Shown: positions 1 through 12,116 of the stretch, one piece after another
Layout of the letters: each line of letters opens with the position of its first letter
Numbering within the stretch: the stretch's first letter is position 1
Origin: Psoroptes ovis
Lineage: Eukaryota; Arthropoda; Arachnida; Sarcoptiformes; Psoroptidae
Assembly: GCA_002943765.1 (NCBI GenBank)
Contig: PQWQ01000015.1
Coordinates: 1,178,001-1,242,000, forward strand
Reading direction: 5' to 3'
Length of the DNA stretch: 64,000 nucleotides
Position numbers and translations under genes: made by a program
The notes under the pieces: generated by a model
Told to the model about the DNA's origin: nothing
Database searches by the model: none
What the model saw: the letters and a program-made list of their open reading frames with translations, nothing else

Positions 1-3000
1 TTGAAAGGGTAAATCATAGATAGATCATCGTCATCATCAACATTGAAAAACGGCGACAAAATAATGGCAAATGTCTAAGAATTCAATTTGATAAATGAAT
101 GAATAAATGTTTAATCAATTAATCACACATTCGATACTTGAATACTTTGGTTGATGCGTGAATCATGAAGTACTGAATTACTCAAATACTGTGTCAGCAT
201 CATCATCATCATTTTAAATGATTTCACAATCATTATTATTCTTTTTTCATTCATTTACTTTGATACGATAATAATTTTCATTTTATAATTGATGAAAATT
301 TTCGAATAAAAAAAATTTTGAAATTTCAAAATTTTCTGAAGAATTAAAAAAATTCAATTACATTCTTCAGGCACAGGGCTTTGATTCAGTGATTAATAAT
401 TCTGCGTAAAAAATGAATGAAACATGATTCCAATCTTTTTAAACATCATCACATCATTCATCAATCTATGCGTACAGTACTAATCATAGTATTATTATTC
501 AAAATGAGTATAGAAAAATTGAAAATTTATTATTCATTTTGAAAGAATAATGATTTTGCATCATTTTTTTCATTTTTCTTATTGTTCAATGAGTGCAAAA
601 AATTGAATTTTTCTGATGTTGTTGTAGCTCAGTGAATAATGATGATGAAGCTCATAAGATGTTACATTTAATCGATTTTGAAGAATAGTGAATGAAGAAT
701 GAATGGAGAAAAATTATTCAAAAGATGACGGGAAAATTAATTAAAAAAAATCGATTTACTATGCACACAGACATCAAAATATTATCGTGTGAGCTCAAAA
801 TTTTGAAATTTCAAAATTTAATTGAATAAGTTCACTCAAAAATTTGAGAAATTTAAAGAAAGAAAAAAAATTCAAAACGGTAATTCACAAATTTAATCAC
901 TGAACAAGAAAAATGAAATGAAATGATGATGATAATTATGATTGAAGGAAATTTTCAAATAACATTCAAATATGATCCATCATTGTTTGATGGAATGAAT
1001 GATTATGAATCATTGAATTCATTCATTTGAAATGTATTTCCCATTTTTCTCTTTTTTTTATTTTTTTTTTTTCATAATTTCATTACTATCAATGATTAAT
1101 ATGATTTTCTCTTGTTCTCATACACGTTCACACACACACAATATACATCATCAATTGATTTTTTGAATTTTTTTCTTTTAAAAATTTTAAAATCGATAAT
1201 TTAATAGAAGAAAAAATGACGAAAAAAAAATTTTAATGAGAAATTTGCGAGTGTCAAATTGTTAGATGGGCGACACATACACACAATGAATCAATGATCA
1301 TAATTTCAATGAAAATAACTTCAATGATCCGGGCTGAATGATGATATGATAATTGTTCATCATCATCATTATCATTTATTCGATAAAACAATAGTTTTAA
1401 ATTTCATTAAATTAACATTTGAAAATTGAAACATAAGAGTAAATTTCAAAATTGAAAAATTTTGCTGTTGTTGTTCTTCACATAAATAATAAATGATTCA
1501 AATGTCTTAGATCATTTTCAAATTTTTTTTTCAAAATTTTCTTGAAATTGAAAAATCTATAATCATCAGCAAGCATTCACAAGCAATGGTAAATGATTGA
1601 TAATGGTGGTAAATGATAATTTTCTAATCACATTTGAATGTTGGAAAAATGAATGTAGAAAACAACTGACATAATCATGCTCATTTACTTGATCATTTGA
1701 CACTTTGCACAAATGAAAATTTGAACATTTTGCGGAGATATTTATGAATCATTATTATTTCATTTCGCTTCATTTATTTCATTTTCATTATGTTTGTTGG
1801 TTTGTTTATTGGATTGACCACCTGAAAATGAGCATTGATTTCAGAAGATTTATTTCTTTTTTCACACACAAACATATCAACACAAAGATAATAATCGCGA
1901 ATAATAATAATAATGGCATTAATAATGACAGTAATCGTTTTTCATTGATAATATGATGATGAGAAAATGAATAAATAAATAAATATGAATTCCATCATTA
2001 AAAAGAAACATTGATTTATGAAATATGGACATTTTCATCATTATGACGGCAACAACAACAACAACAACAACAGCAGCAGCAGTAACAATGATAATGATAT
2101 GTGAAGATTGAGGGCCGTTAAACTTAATTAAATTTGAATTTTTTTTTTTCATTTCATTTCATTTTTCAATGAATGAATTATCAATTTCATTATTATTATC
2201 ATAATAATGATTATTGAATAAATAATCAAAAATATGAAAATGATTTTTAATCTTTGTAAAATGCATAGAAAAGAAGAAAAATAATGAAAGAGTTTTGACC
2301 CATTTGATTATTTGAACACAATTTATTTACATCGAAGAAAATTCAGATTCAAATTCAAATTTTAAATGGCAAAAAAAAAAAAAATTGAATTATAAAATTG
2401 AACATAAGGAGGAAGACCACCATCAATGAATGTGGCTGATGATTAATGTTTGAAAATGTTTTTAAAATTTAAAATAAATAAATAAATAAATGAAATTAAA
2501 AAATTTTCATTTTTGTTTGATTTGTCATCATCATAATCATTATCATTGGCAACAAATGTTTAAATTCATTATTCATTTGAATTGAATTTGAACAAGAAAA
2601 ATACATACGATTTTCATTTTATTCAAACAAAACAATTCAAAAGGAAAGTGAATTTGAATACCGAACAAACAAAAAAAAATGACAGATGTACTAAGATTTT
2701 CGGAGAAAAAAAAATGAAAATTTCATTATTTAAAAAGTTCATCAGCGAATAATGAAACGGATAAATACACAGAGATAAACGTAAATCAAATCTCATTCAC
2801 AACAACAAACAAATCAAACAAAGTCAATGACAATGATTATCTCATTGCTGTTCATTATATTCTTCCATTAAAAAAAATGAAAATTAATGAATCCTTTCTT
2901 TTCTTTCATTTTTGTTGAAAATCAAATAAATTGTTGCCCTTTTAATCTGTTAATACGAGGAAAATGTAATGAAATGAATGAATGAATAAGATTTCATATT

Positions 3001-4175
3001 TTTAATAATTTTATTTTCAAAGTCCATCGACACTTTTCAATTTTTCAACCTTTTTCTTTTTTGCTTTGATGACCATCAATGATTGAATTGAAAAATTTAA
3101 TCATTATTTGATGATCATTTTTCGAGCATTCGCTTCGATTTCATTCATTCATTTAAACTAATGAAAAAATGTCCACAAAATGTTCAATGATAATCAAGTA
3201 AATATATCATTAAATGAAAATTTTCATTATTTTTTCCTTCATTTTCCTCACAGATGAATATAATAATTTTGAAAAATCTATTCGAAGATCATGATGACGA
3301 AGATGAAAAATCCATATTAAATATCGAAATGATCGAAAATGATTGAAAATCAATTGTTTTGGGTAAATTTTTTTTTTTTTGAATTTTTTTATAATTTTTC
3401 GATTTGATTTCAAGTATCAGTCATAGAAATCAAATCTAATTCAACTCAAACTCTCAAACATTAAGCATTATCATATTATTATTCAATATTCGTCATTCGC
3501 CATCGTTGATCATTGATCAATGTTGATCAATGATCAACAACAACAACAACAATGAAATGAAATGATAAACAAAAATCAACTTGAACAAGATCAAAATCTT
3601 GATCAACATAATCGATTTATCATTATACATATTTGAATCTCATATGTGTGATTATATTCATAAGTAATAAGCAAAAATCTAATATCGATTATTATTATTT
3701 CATTTAATATTGGAAATATGAATGAATTTTGCCATTGCTTCTCATTTGTTTGAGTTGATTTCGCTATAATTTTTGAATTCATTTTATCATCATTAAGACA
3801 TTTAGAGATGGCAGAAAACGAGGAAAAATAAGAAACATATGGTTGATTATTAATAATATTAATATGCATGCATCGACACACACACACTCGTACACACACA
3901 GTCTTAATTACACACAAGCACAAGAGCACATTCGAACAATCTTATTTCAGATTGAAAACGGAAAAGCAGCAGCAGCAGCAGCGGCAGCAAACCAGCTGCT
4001 GACACCGAATGGATCAATGATTAATTTTTCTACAAAATTTGGCTGCCTTGTGCTACTTGATTTCCGTTTTCTGTCGATTTTTTGTGTGTGTGCCTTCAAT
4101 GATAATTTTCAAATTTTGGCTTGAAAAATTTGGTGTTTTAATCAATTAATTGAAAATTTAATCTTCAAAACTTAC
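1..4175 (-). other. start of a long zfh2 intron (intron 2), no exon seen
   Basis: This follows the GTAAGT donor of exon 2. The sequence is very AT-rich, with many stops in all frames. The longest open frames are repeat-driven (Asn, Thr/Val from GTT repeats, His/Thr from CA repeats) and carry no zinc finger or homeodomain motif. Contents worth noting are an (AAC/AGC) tract at about 2047-2085, a CA-rich stretch at 3878-3925, a CAG tract at about 3964-3994 and a 34-bp perfect palindrome at 3505-3538. The next coding exon is expected to the left of the window. Confidence 0.75.
3505..3538. repeat. perfect 34-bp palindrome
   Basis: A 16-nt arm GTTGATCATTGATCAA at 3505-3520 is followed by TG and then by its exact reverse complement at 3523-3538. 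Each arm itself contains two TGATCA palindromes. It lies in zfh2 intron 2 and could form a cruciform or an RNA hairpin with almost no loop. Confidence 0.9.
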
Positions 4176-4998
4176 CATTCAAATTTTCAAACACAATATT
4201 ATTATCACCAGGATTGTATTCTTTAACCGTTAACATTTCACATATATCTTCATCAATATGTTCTTTATTATTGGCTGTTTGCTGGGAATTATTATTATTA
4301 TTGTTATTGCTATTCGATGATTGTTTTAATCGTCGTAAATTTTCATTACGTAAATGTTTTATTGAATTTAAATGTTGTATTAATTGTATTTTATTCGTAG
4401 TTGATATTGAACATAATTGACAATGATAATATTTATTATTATTATTTCCTGAGATATTTAATTCACTGATTTGTAAATGATTAAATATACGGCTATAAAG
4501 ATCATGTCGTGGATTTGCACTATGAAGCTGAAGTTTATGTATAGAATTTGTATAATAATTGCATACATTACAACGTATCACCTGTATTGGATTTGGCATT
4601 TGTAATAATTTGAGCTTAATAATTTCACTATTATTTTGGTTATTGTTATTATTGTTTGTTCCAGGCTGTTGATTATTAACACCTTCTTTTATATGATTCA
4701 AATGCTGTAAACGTTGTAAATGTTTATCCGTTTTACAATGTAACTGAAAATTTGCTTTTAAATTGGTTTTATATGAACATAATTTACAAATGTAACTGCC
4801 ACTGATCGACATCAATACTTCTTCTTCACGTGTACGTGTACGATCACATTGTAAATGTTGATTTAATGTGTCGATTGAATCAGAACTGAAAGTACCACAA
4901 ACACAACAATGATACAGATGACAATTTTCATCAAATGGTGTTGAATTTGCAATGTTAGCTACATTTGGATCAACATTTGGTTCCATGTCGAACGTTGC
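4176..4998 (-). CDS. zfh2: zfh2 / ZFHX3-4-like zinc finger homeobox protein, coding exon 2 (gene continues off the left edge)
   Basis: This exon continues the same protein in frame (phase 0 entry: Ala-Thr-Phe-Asp, then Met-Glu-Pro). It supplies about residues 997-1270. Fingers seen, in whole-protein numbering: C1027/C1030/H1044 (context LYHCCVCGTF, second histidine unclear), C1067/C1070/H1083/H1089 (context NLKANFQLHCKTDKH, strongly conserved in ZFHX proteins), C1139/C1142/H1155/H1161 (context NVCNYYTNSIHKLQLH), and C1189/C1192/H1205/H1211. An acidic segment follows (HIDEDICEMLTV), as in vertebrate family members. Asn runs separate the fingers. The upstream acceptor is TATTTACAG|GCAACG and the downstream donor is AATG|GTAAGT, leaving one base of the next codon. 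The family's later zinc fingers and homeodomains are absent here and should lie to the left of position 1. The Met codon at 4986 is internal, not a start. Confidence 0.93.
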
Positions 4999-5082
4999 CT
5001 GTAAATAGTCAATTTAAATTCACGATTATTGAAAAATAAAGCTTTCGAATCGATCAAATTTGAAAATTGAATTATTGCCTAC
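4999..5082 (-). other. intron 1 of the zfh2-like gene (84 bp)
   Basis: On the minus strand this interval begins GTAGGC and ends TTTACAG. It separates two exons whose reading frames join exactly (2,988 coding bases before it, a whole number of codons). It contains an in-frame stop at 5026, so a retained-intron mRNA would end the protein at 1,014 residues. The length and the TTTACAG acceptor fit compact arthropod introns. Confidence 0.9.
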
Positions 5083-8070
5083 CTGTAAACCATTTGATGT
5101 TGATTTTTGAGGATCGTTCATTTGTTGCTGCTGTTGCTGTTGTTGCATTAAAGCAGCCATTGTACGCTGCTGTTGTTGACTGGCCATCATCAATAAAGCA
5201 TGATTGTAAGCCATGTCAGCTAGAGCAACTTCTGGTTGCATCGCTGAATTGTTATTCTCTAAATTATTGTTATTTGCATTTGGATTGTTGATTCCAGCGG
5301 CAGCAGCTGCTGCAGCCGCCGCTGCTGCTAAGAAACCAGGATTCAATTGTAATAATTCTGGATTTAGAATGCCAGCCTGTTGAATTGCATTCAATTGTTG
5401 CATTTGTGTCACATTTTGTTTGAGAATCATGATGTTGTGTGTATGTTTTTCACTTGTCATATGGATTCTAAGATTACGTGCAACATTTGTTTCATAATTA
5501 CAAACATCGCAACGCCAAGTTGCTTTCTGTTTTCCATTACCGGTTGCTGGCGCAGAATTATTGTTATTATTATTACTTGGATTCGGTGTCGAAGGTGGCG
5601 TTTGTTGGACCGATGATGGAGAATTACTGATGGCTATATTGTTGTTATTATTATTTGAAATTTTCGCCTGTGGATTTTTGACATCTTGTTGTTGAGCAGC
5701 AGCAACAGCCGCTATAGCTGCGACTGAAGATGGTGTCGGTGCAGGTGAACCGGATGAATTTGACAAAGTCGTCGAAGTCGTTGTCGATGTAATAGGTGAT
5801 GTTGTGCCGGTAACGTTCACAGCAGCAGCAGCCGCTGATACTTGAGCGACGGCTGCAGCTAGTGCTTGTGATTGCAAAAGATGTTCGGTGGCTGTGGCTG
5901 GAATGTTACCATTTTGTAGTTCTTGTACATTATTAATATGTTTGTCTGATTGCATATGAATACTGAGATTTCCTTTTGTTGTTGTTGAATAATTACAAAC
6001 ATCACAACGATATGGTTTGTAACCACAAGTATATGTTTCACCACGAGCTAATCGTGGATGTGCTTGATTCGTTAGACAATAAATACAATTCATTTCATTT
6101 TCTGGATGCTTTTCTTTCATATGAATTTCTAAAGTTTCCTGATATTTGTAATGCCAGTTGCATTTTGGACATTTCAACGTTTTACATGAATTACGTGAAT
6201 GCTGCATCAATAATGGTGGATGATTGCTCGTTGTACGTGATACATGATTGTTGACGACTGATGCAAGAATATTATTAGCTGCTGATGTATCATTATCAGA
6301 TTGACTGTTATTGAATAATGATGATATGCTTGATTTATTATCGTTAGTTGTTGCGGTAGGTCCACTATTTGAAGTGAATAATGGAGATGATGATGATTGA
6401 GAATTTTTTGGTGATGATATCGATGATTTGCTCATTGAACCTGGTGATGGTGTTCGATTTTGACCGGTTATTTTATTCGTATTATTATTGTTATTGTTGG
6501 AAGCGGCAACCGCTGCCATCACAGCAGCGATTGAATGAAGATCAAGCTGTTGTTGCTGATGTTGTTGAGCAGCAGCAGCGACGGCTGCAGCCTGAGCGAA
6601 TTTTTCTAAACTGGCGAGATCGGCTATTTCGGATGCGAATTGTGTTGTGATATCATTGGAATTATTTTTATCAAAATTGATCGTTGCTGCTGAATCTGTT
6701 ATTTTCGGACTAATCGATTCTTTAACAACATCATTATTAATTGTTGATTTGTCTTCATTATCATCATCATTGAGAGTGCCGCCATCATCAAATTCATCGT
6801 TATCATCATCGATTGACTGTGATGATGACAACTGATGATTCACTTTGTCATTAGGACTATTATTTGAGCGCGATAATGCTGATGCAACGGCTGCCATTTG
6901 TAATCCGGCCAGAAATCTTTGAGCATCGATTTGTTGCTGTTGCTTTTGTTGAATCGACATTTTTTTGATTGGCGTCGGTTCAAGCGATTTAGGTTGTAAA
7001 AATGATAATAATGGTCGTTTCTCTTTACCAACACCTTGTATTATTGCTGATATATTTTTGGAAGATAAAATACGTTTCTCATCATCATTCAATGATAAAT
7101 GATGCTGTTCACCAATAGCATGTGTTACGAAAGACTTTGTATAACCGAATGATAATTTACAAATGAAACACATTAATATTGGCTTTACCGGGACTGTCGG
7201 ATAGATGTTGGCAGCGTTTTTCTCATCTTTTATTAACGATGATAATTCTTCTTCTTGTGGTTTATCAAAATTTTCTAAAAAGTTGTCATTATCATCAGTG
7301 TTGCTGTCATCACTATTATTTGTTTTATTGTTGCGTAATGTGAACACTCGATAACTGTGCATAACTGGCACTTCGGTCGCTTTTGTTTCATTTGTAATTG
7401 CGGTCGTCGTCGTTTTCGTTGATGCAGTCGGTTTTGATATTGTTTTTGTTGGTGATGTGGCTGATGTTTCACATAATGATTGATATAATTCGGATGCTGA
7501 TATTGATGAACTTCGAGATATATGAAATGCAGATACGATTTGTGGAAATGAAATAGTACCATAATTTGGACTATGGCCTCTAGCATCAATTATACTGCCT
7601 TCTTGACTGATTTCGGCTTCAACATCACTACCGTCTGAATCCGGTCCTTCAATTATGTATGCTGAACCGTCAGGATTGTAGACAATTTTACCGTTGAATG
7701 TTTCAACATCACTGAATGAACTCGATACACTTTCATTACCATCATTTAATGACGTTTGTTGCTGTTGCTGCTCTTGGTCATCAAATGATGATTCATTCGT
7801 TGGCGATAATATTGTATTATCATTCATTAATAATGGTGAACAAGCAGTTGTGGCTGCCGGTGGTGATGATGATGATGATGATGAATTTTTACTATGCAAT
7901 GGATATGAATTCGGTGTGAATGGTGATGTTGAACGCATTTGACCGGTGTCTAATGATGATGATGATGATGATTTTGATGAAGGTGATGATGTTGTTGTTA
8001 ATTGTGTTTGATCGACATTCGTTGTCGAAATCATTAAAGGATTTCCACTAGAAATCGTTGTAGTCTCCAT
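5083..8070 (-). CDS. zfh2: zfh2 / ZFHX3-4-like zinc finger homeobox protein, coding exon 1
   Basis: This exon encodes residues 1-996 of a nuclear DNA-binding regulator of the ZFHX family, known from neuronal and appendage development. Visible C2H2 fingers are C301/C304/H317/H323 (context CFICKLSFGYTKSFVTHA), C634/C637/H650/H655, a cysteine-rich stretch C662/C665/C682 running into C689/C692/H705/H711, and C854/C857/H870/H876 (context ETNVARNLRIHMTSEKH, close to a ZFHX signature as I recall it). An acidic motif near 127-145 (GKIVYNPDGSAYIIEG) also resembles the family. The linkers are low-complexity: Ser (34-39, 63-69), Gln (100-105, 976-983), Asn, and an 11-Ala run (915-925). The ATG at 8070 is chosen because an in-frame TAA lies six codons upstream with no AG acceptor between. 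The exon ends at TTTACAG|GTAGGC; without splicing the frame would stop 18 codons later. Assignment to the family is strong; one-to-one orthology with fly zfh2 is inferred. Confidence 0.94.
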
Positions 8071-9371
8071 AGAAATTGAAAATTTTTATTGGAATTTTTT
8101 TTCAATACAACGATTTCAAAAATCAAAGATATTTTTGTATTAATATTTGTATTATTCGACACATCCAAGCAAACATAAATTTTATTTGAACATTTTATTT
8201 TTCATTTTTTAGTGTTGTTGCTGTTCATATTTGTGTTGTACTAACAAAATAATTTCCGAATTCTTTGTCGTCGTTATCGTGATGGTGAGATCTGCGTGTT
8301 GATAAGAGTAAAAAAAAGAATGGAAATGAAAACAATAAAATTAATCGATTGAACAAAAAAATTTGATAATGTAATCAGAACAATGATATATTTAAAACAG
8401 ATACATGAATATCGACACAATACAATACACACATACACAGAATTGGAACACGTGAATTTTTGTTGTTAGCTCAAATCAATTTTAAATCATTTAAATTTTG
8501 ATTGAAAAATAAATTAAAGTATTCAAAACACACACCAATATCACAGGTATTTGCTTGAAATTCACTTTGATTATTTAATTGATTAATTTGAACATTTCAC
8601 AAACTTTATGTAATCATTTGTATTTCATTAATTGAATGAAATTCAATTTAAATGATGTAAAAAGATGTGCCAGCTATGCATATGTTCAATAGGAAAAATT
8701 CACAGAAAAAATAATTTTATTCATAGAAAAACAATATTACAAAACACACGACAACAAGCCAAACCTTTACAAGACTGTGGCTAATCTTTGAATGGTGAAA
8801 AAAATAATTTTCTGAATGTTTTTTACGAGGGGAATGGCTAACAATACAACAAAAAGAATTGAAAATTGAATAAATCTTTGATTATTATTATTATTTCTCT
8901 TTCGAAGAAAATTTGAGAAATGAAATGAGAAAATGTAAATTCATTTACATTCATACAGAAATACACATTTTCATTCATATTATTTCTCTTCTTCTTGTTC
9001 TTCTTCTTCTTCTTCTTCAAAAATTATCTTGCCTCAAAACAAATGAAATGAAACAAATGTGAAAATGGTAATAGGAGGTTAATGTTGTTGATTACGAACG
9101 ATGGCAAACACACAGTGATAATGGTCTTGGTGGTGGTAGTAGCGATGGTGGTGGCGGTGGTGGTTAAAACATTCAAATTTATTTTTTGAAAAAAATAAAA
9201 AAATCAAAATAAAACAAAGGCGTAAACAATTTAATATTAAAATTATCCATTCTTCCATTCATTCATCCATCAATCAAGGTAAGCAACAGCAGCAGCAAAT
9301 GACAACAACGTGTTGAATAGGTGATTGAATATTTGTGAAATAATTTTTTTCCCCTGAAGATATTTACTTAC
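8071..9371. other. region upstream of the zfh2 start codon: 5' leader and possible intron
   Basis: No coding frame is supported. The bases just upstream of the ATG are probably 5' untranslated. On the minus strand an AG preceded by AATATGAAC at about 8221 and another after AACACG at about 8299 are possible acceptors that would link this leader to an upstream exon, but neither has a strong pyrimidine tract. An E-box core CACGTG occurs near 8449. A GGT-rich tract fills about 9128-9165. Confidence 0.4.
9128..9165. repeat. interrupted (GGT)n microsatellite
   Basis: The run is made of GGT/GGC/AGT triplets, GC-rich compared with the surrounding AT-rich DNA. It is not inside an open frame that looks coding. 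Confidence 0.8.
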
Positions 9372-9577
9372 CACTACTATTCGCTAAATGAGAAATCAAA
9401 GAGAATAATTTTCTTTTTGTTTTTTTTTATTGATTTGAATATTTTCATTGATTTGCCCCCGAGATTTTTACCACCATTGGTTACAGTTATTCTGCGGACC
9501 GATTTCGCCAATAATTTACCACCGATACAACTATGCAACAACCAGCAAATCAAATACAAACCAGCAAGACCAAACAA
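9372..9577 (-). other. candidate 5' untranslated exon with strong donor
   Basis: On the minus strand AGTAGTG|GTAAGTAAA is a near-consensus splice donor (last exon base 9372). Two acceptors are possible: GTTGTTTAG at 9578-9579, giving a 206-nt exon, or CTCATTTAG at 9384-9385, giving a 12-nt exon. It lies 1.3 kb upstream of the zfh2 start codon and on the same strand. The interval holds a GC-richer patch (9450-9580) with open frames on both strands, so a coding or antisense role cannot be excluded. No family is recognised. Confidence 0.3.
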
Positions 9578-12081
9578 CTAAACAACACAAATAATCATCC
9601 GTAATTATTTCAAACATTTTACGTGTAAAAATGTCAATAAAATCTCATAATTTTTAAATTTTTCTTTGAATAAAGAAACATTCATAAAACACACACCAGG
9701 TATTTTAATGAATTTGATTCGAATTCAATGCAAAGTAAAAGTAATAAGAAAAAAAAACTTTACACCAATTTTCGGTTGACTGACATTAAATTAATTACAT
9801 AACATTTGTCGAAGCAAACATAGCACCACATACAAGCACACAATATGGGCCTTATAAAACCATTTCTTGGGATCATTTCTTTGATTATTTTTAATAATCA
9901 AAAAGAAGAAAATAATAAATTTACAATTTCAAGAAAAAAAACGAAGCAAAAACCCAAACTAAAGAACAAGAACAAACACGCAGATTTTCAAAAGATTAAA
10001 TTTTATTTTAATTTTTTTGTTTTCTGGTGAAGGTCAATGTTATAATATGCATTATTATTATTACTTTGTTTGCTCAGAAACAATACTATTGAAGATGATC
10101 GATTAATGAAATACAGGGAACATGCAAATGGGAGAAAAAGAGAACAAAAAAAAAAAAAAACGGTAAAAATAGACATTTTTACCTTTGTATTCCCTTCGAT
10201 AATTTCAATGTCGAAAATTGATCTCTTACGGGCAATCAATATGTTTGCTATTATTATTTGGTGAATAATGGTGAATTTGGAATGATTTTATTTTTTTTCT
10301 CTTAAATTTTATCTCATCAAAAATGTTCTACATGTGAACATTATTGGTGTGTGTATAATGTTTGCGAAAAAACTTTGAAACTTTGCAAGCATATAACACA
10401 ACACACCTGGACCACTTATTAATTTAAATTTAAGAATTAAAATTGGAAAAAAATGAAATAAACGGGAAAAATTTTTAGCTTTATTTTACCATTTGATAAA
10501 TATAAAATAAATACGACAGATAAATGAATGAATGAATGTCATTGTATGGTTATATCGCTGTCGTTTTTTATGAAAATTTTTAGGCGAAAAATAAGGAGAA
10601 ATGAGAAATTTCTTTGCCATTGTTTTGTTTTGTACGAGTTACAATTACAATTGTGGCCAATTTAAAATCAAATGTATATGGAAAATCATGTAAATCAAAT
10701 GGTATAATCGTCATTATTATTATTTTCATAAGTAAATCTTCTTTTGATCTGATTTTATTTGAAAATTTTTGAAAATTTACATTTTTAAATGAGAAAATTT
10801 TTTTCCTCATTTGAATATTTTCATTTTTTTTTCTTAAATAAATGCATATAATAAGTTGATTAGGATCAAACATTGATCAAATATTGATTTGACAATCGAT
10901 TCAATATGTATCTCATCATTGAAAAATATATGAAATCAAAGGAAATGACAAGATGACATTTTGTTTCATTTCAATAAAAAAAAATTATTCGACAATCAAT
11001 TATCATTTTATCAGTTGAATGAACTTTATGAATTTTTTTTTGCAGTGCTTGTCTTTGATTATTTCGAAAAATTATACCGAATCAAATGATGAAAAGGTGT
11101 GCCATGTATAATTGATTTTTGATCAATGATAATCGAACCAAACAAAAATTGAAAAAAATGAATGAATGAATGATAAAATGATTTAAATAGAAGAAAAGAA
11201 AAAAAAAGACAAAGTAAATGTACCGAAATGAAATGATAAAATGGTTCATTATTAATTCTTCTTCAAATAATTACTTGATTTTGAACAGGAATTAGATTCA
11301 ATATCCTTTCATTATGTTGGGTTTTTTTTCAAGTTGAAATGTCGCGTCAAATAATTACAAGTTTTTTTTGCGAAAGTCAGAAATTTTAGGTCAAACATTT
11401 CATTTTTTTTTCCTTCAATTTTTAAGCAGACAAACATTTACAGAATTTGGCGCCTAAACTAATGATAATAATTATACAAACAGAAAAAAAAATTGTTCGA
11501 TCTAATTACAAACATCAAACACACGCTTACACACACACATCAATTTAACGAAGAATAAAGAGCAAGAAAATGTATGTATCTAACTATTATTATTATTATT
11601 TAAGAGAGAAAATTAGAAATGAAAATGAAAATGGAAATAAATAAGGGCACACACAAATGAAGAAAATGGAATTGTGAAAATGAAGAAAAAAAAGTAATCA
11701 TAATTATTGTTCAATAATTATGATGATGATGATGATGATGATAATAATAAGAAATAATAATTACAATAATTACTAACGAAATGAAAATTTTTGAAATGAA
11801 AATGTTCATGTGTGGACCCGAAAAACCGAGCCGAATCGACAAATGAATGATTGAATGAAACAAAACAAGAAAAAAAAAGCGAGTCAACCGACCATAAACA
11901 ATTTTTTTATCATTTCAAAGGGGACCAAAATGGACCTTGGTCACTTGTTGTTGCTGTTGCTGCTGCTGCTGCTGCAACATAATCATCATCACATAAGCTA
12001 AAACCAATCAAGCTTATCGACTTCGAATAGGAAAAAAAATTGAAATTTGAAATGAGAGAAATCAATAATCATAGTAAACAT

Positions 12082-12082
<1 letters not shown>
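9578..12082. other. AT-rich non-coding stretch, no gene seen
   Basis: Only short chance frames occur. Simple repeats include (ATG)n near 11720-11742 and a TTG/CTG tract at 11946-11976. The densest non-repetitive patch is about 11815-11840 (several CpGs), too short to interpret. Confidence 0.6.
11946..11976. repeat. (TTG/CTG)n triplet repeat
   Basis: A tract of TTG then CTG triplets, one of about a dozen CAG/CTG-type tracts dispersed in the non-coding part of the window. Confidence 0.85.

Positions 12083-12083
<1 letters not shown>

Positions 12084-12112
<29 letters not shown>
12084..12112. repeat. (AC)n dinucleotide microsatellite
   Basis: An uninterrupted AC/CA run of about 29 bp. Confidence 0.95.

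Positions 12113-12116
<4 letters not shown>

Noticed and set aside
1919..2152. 77-codon minus-strand frame with Val/Ala run
   Set aside because: Its only distinctive part comes from AAC/AGC triplet repeats; no motif.
3603..4124. Overlapping frames on both strands with Thr/His, Val/Cys and Ala runs
   Set aside because: Generated by CA and CAG repeats inside the zfh2 intron; no homeodomain or zinc finger.
5067..7942. Several 60-104 codon frames on both strands within zfh2 exon 1
   Set aside because: Shadows of the real coding frame; repeat-derived composition.
10580..10873. 97-codon minus-strand frame starting at an ATG
   Set aside because: Ile/Phe/Lys-rich composition matches the local AT-rich DNA and no family or splice context supports it.
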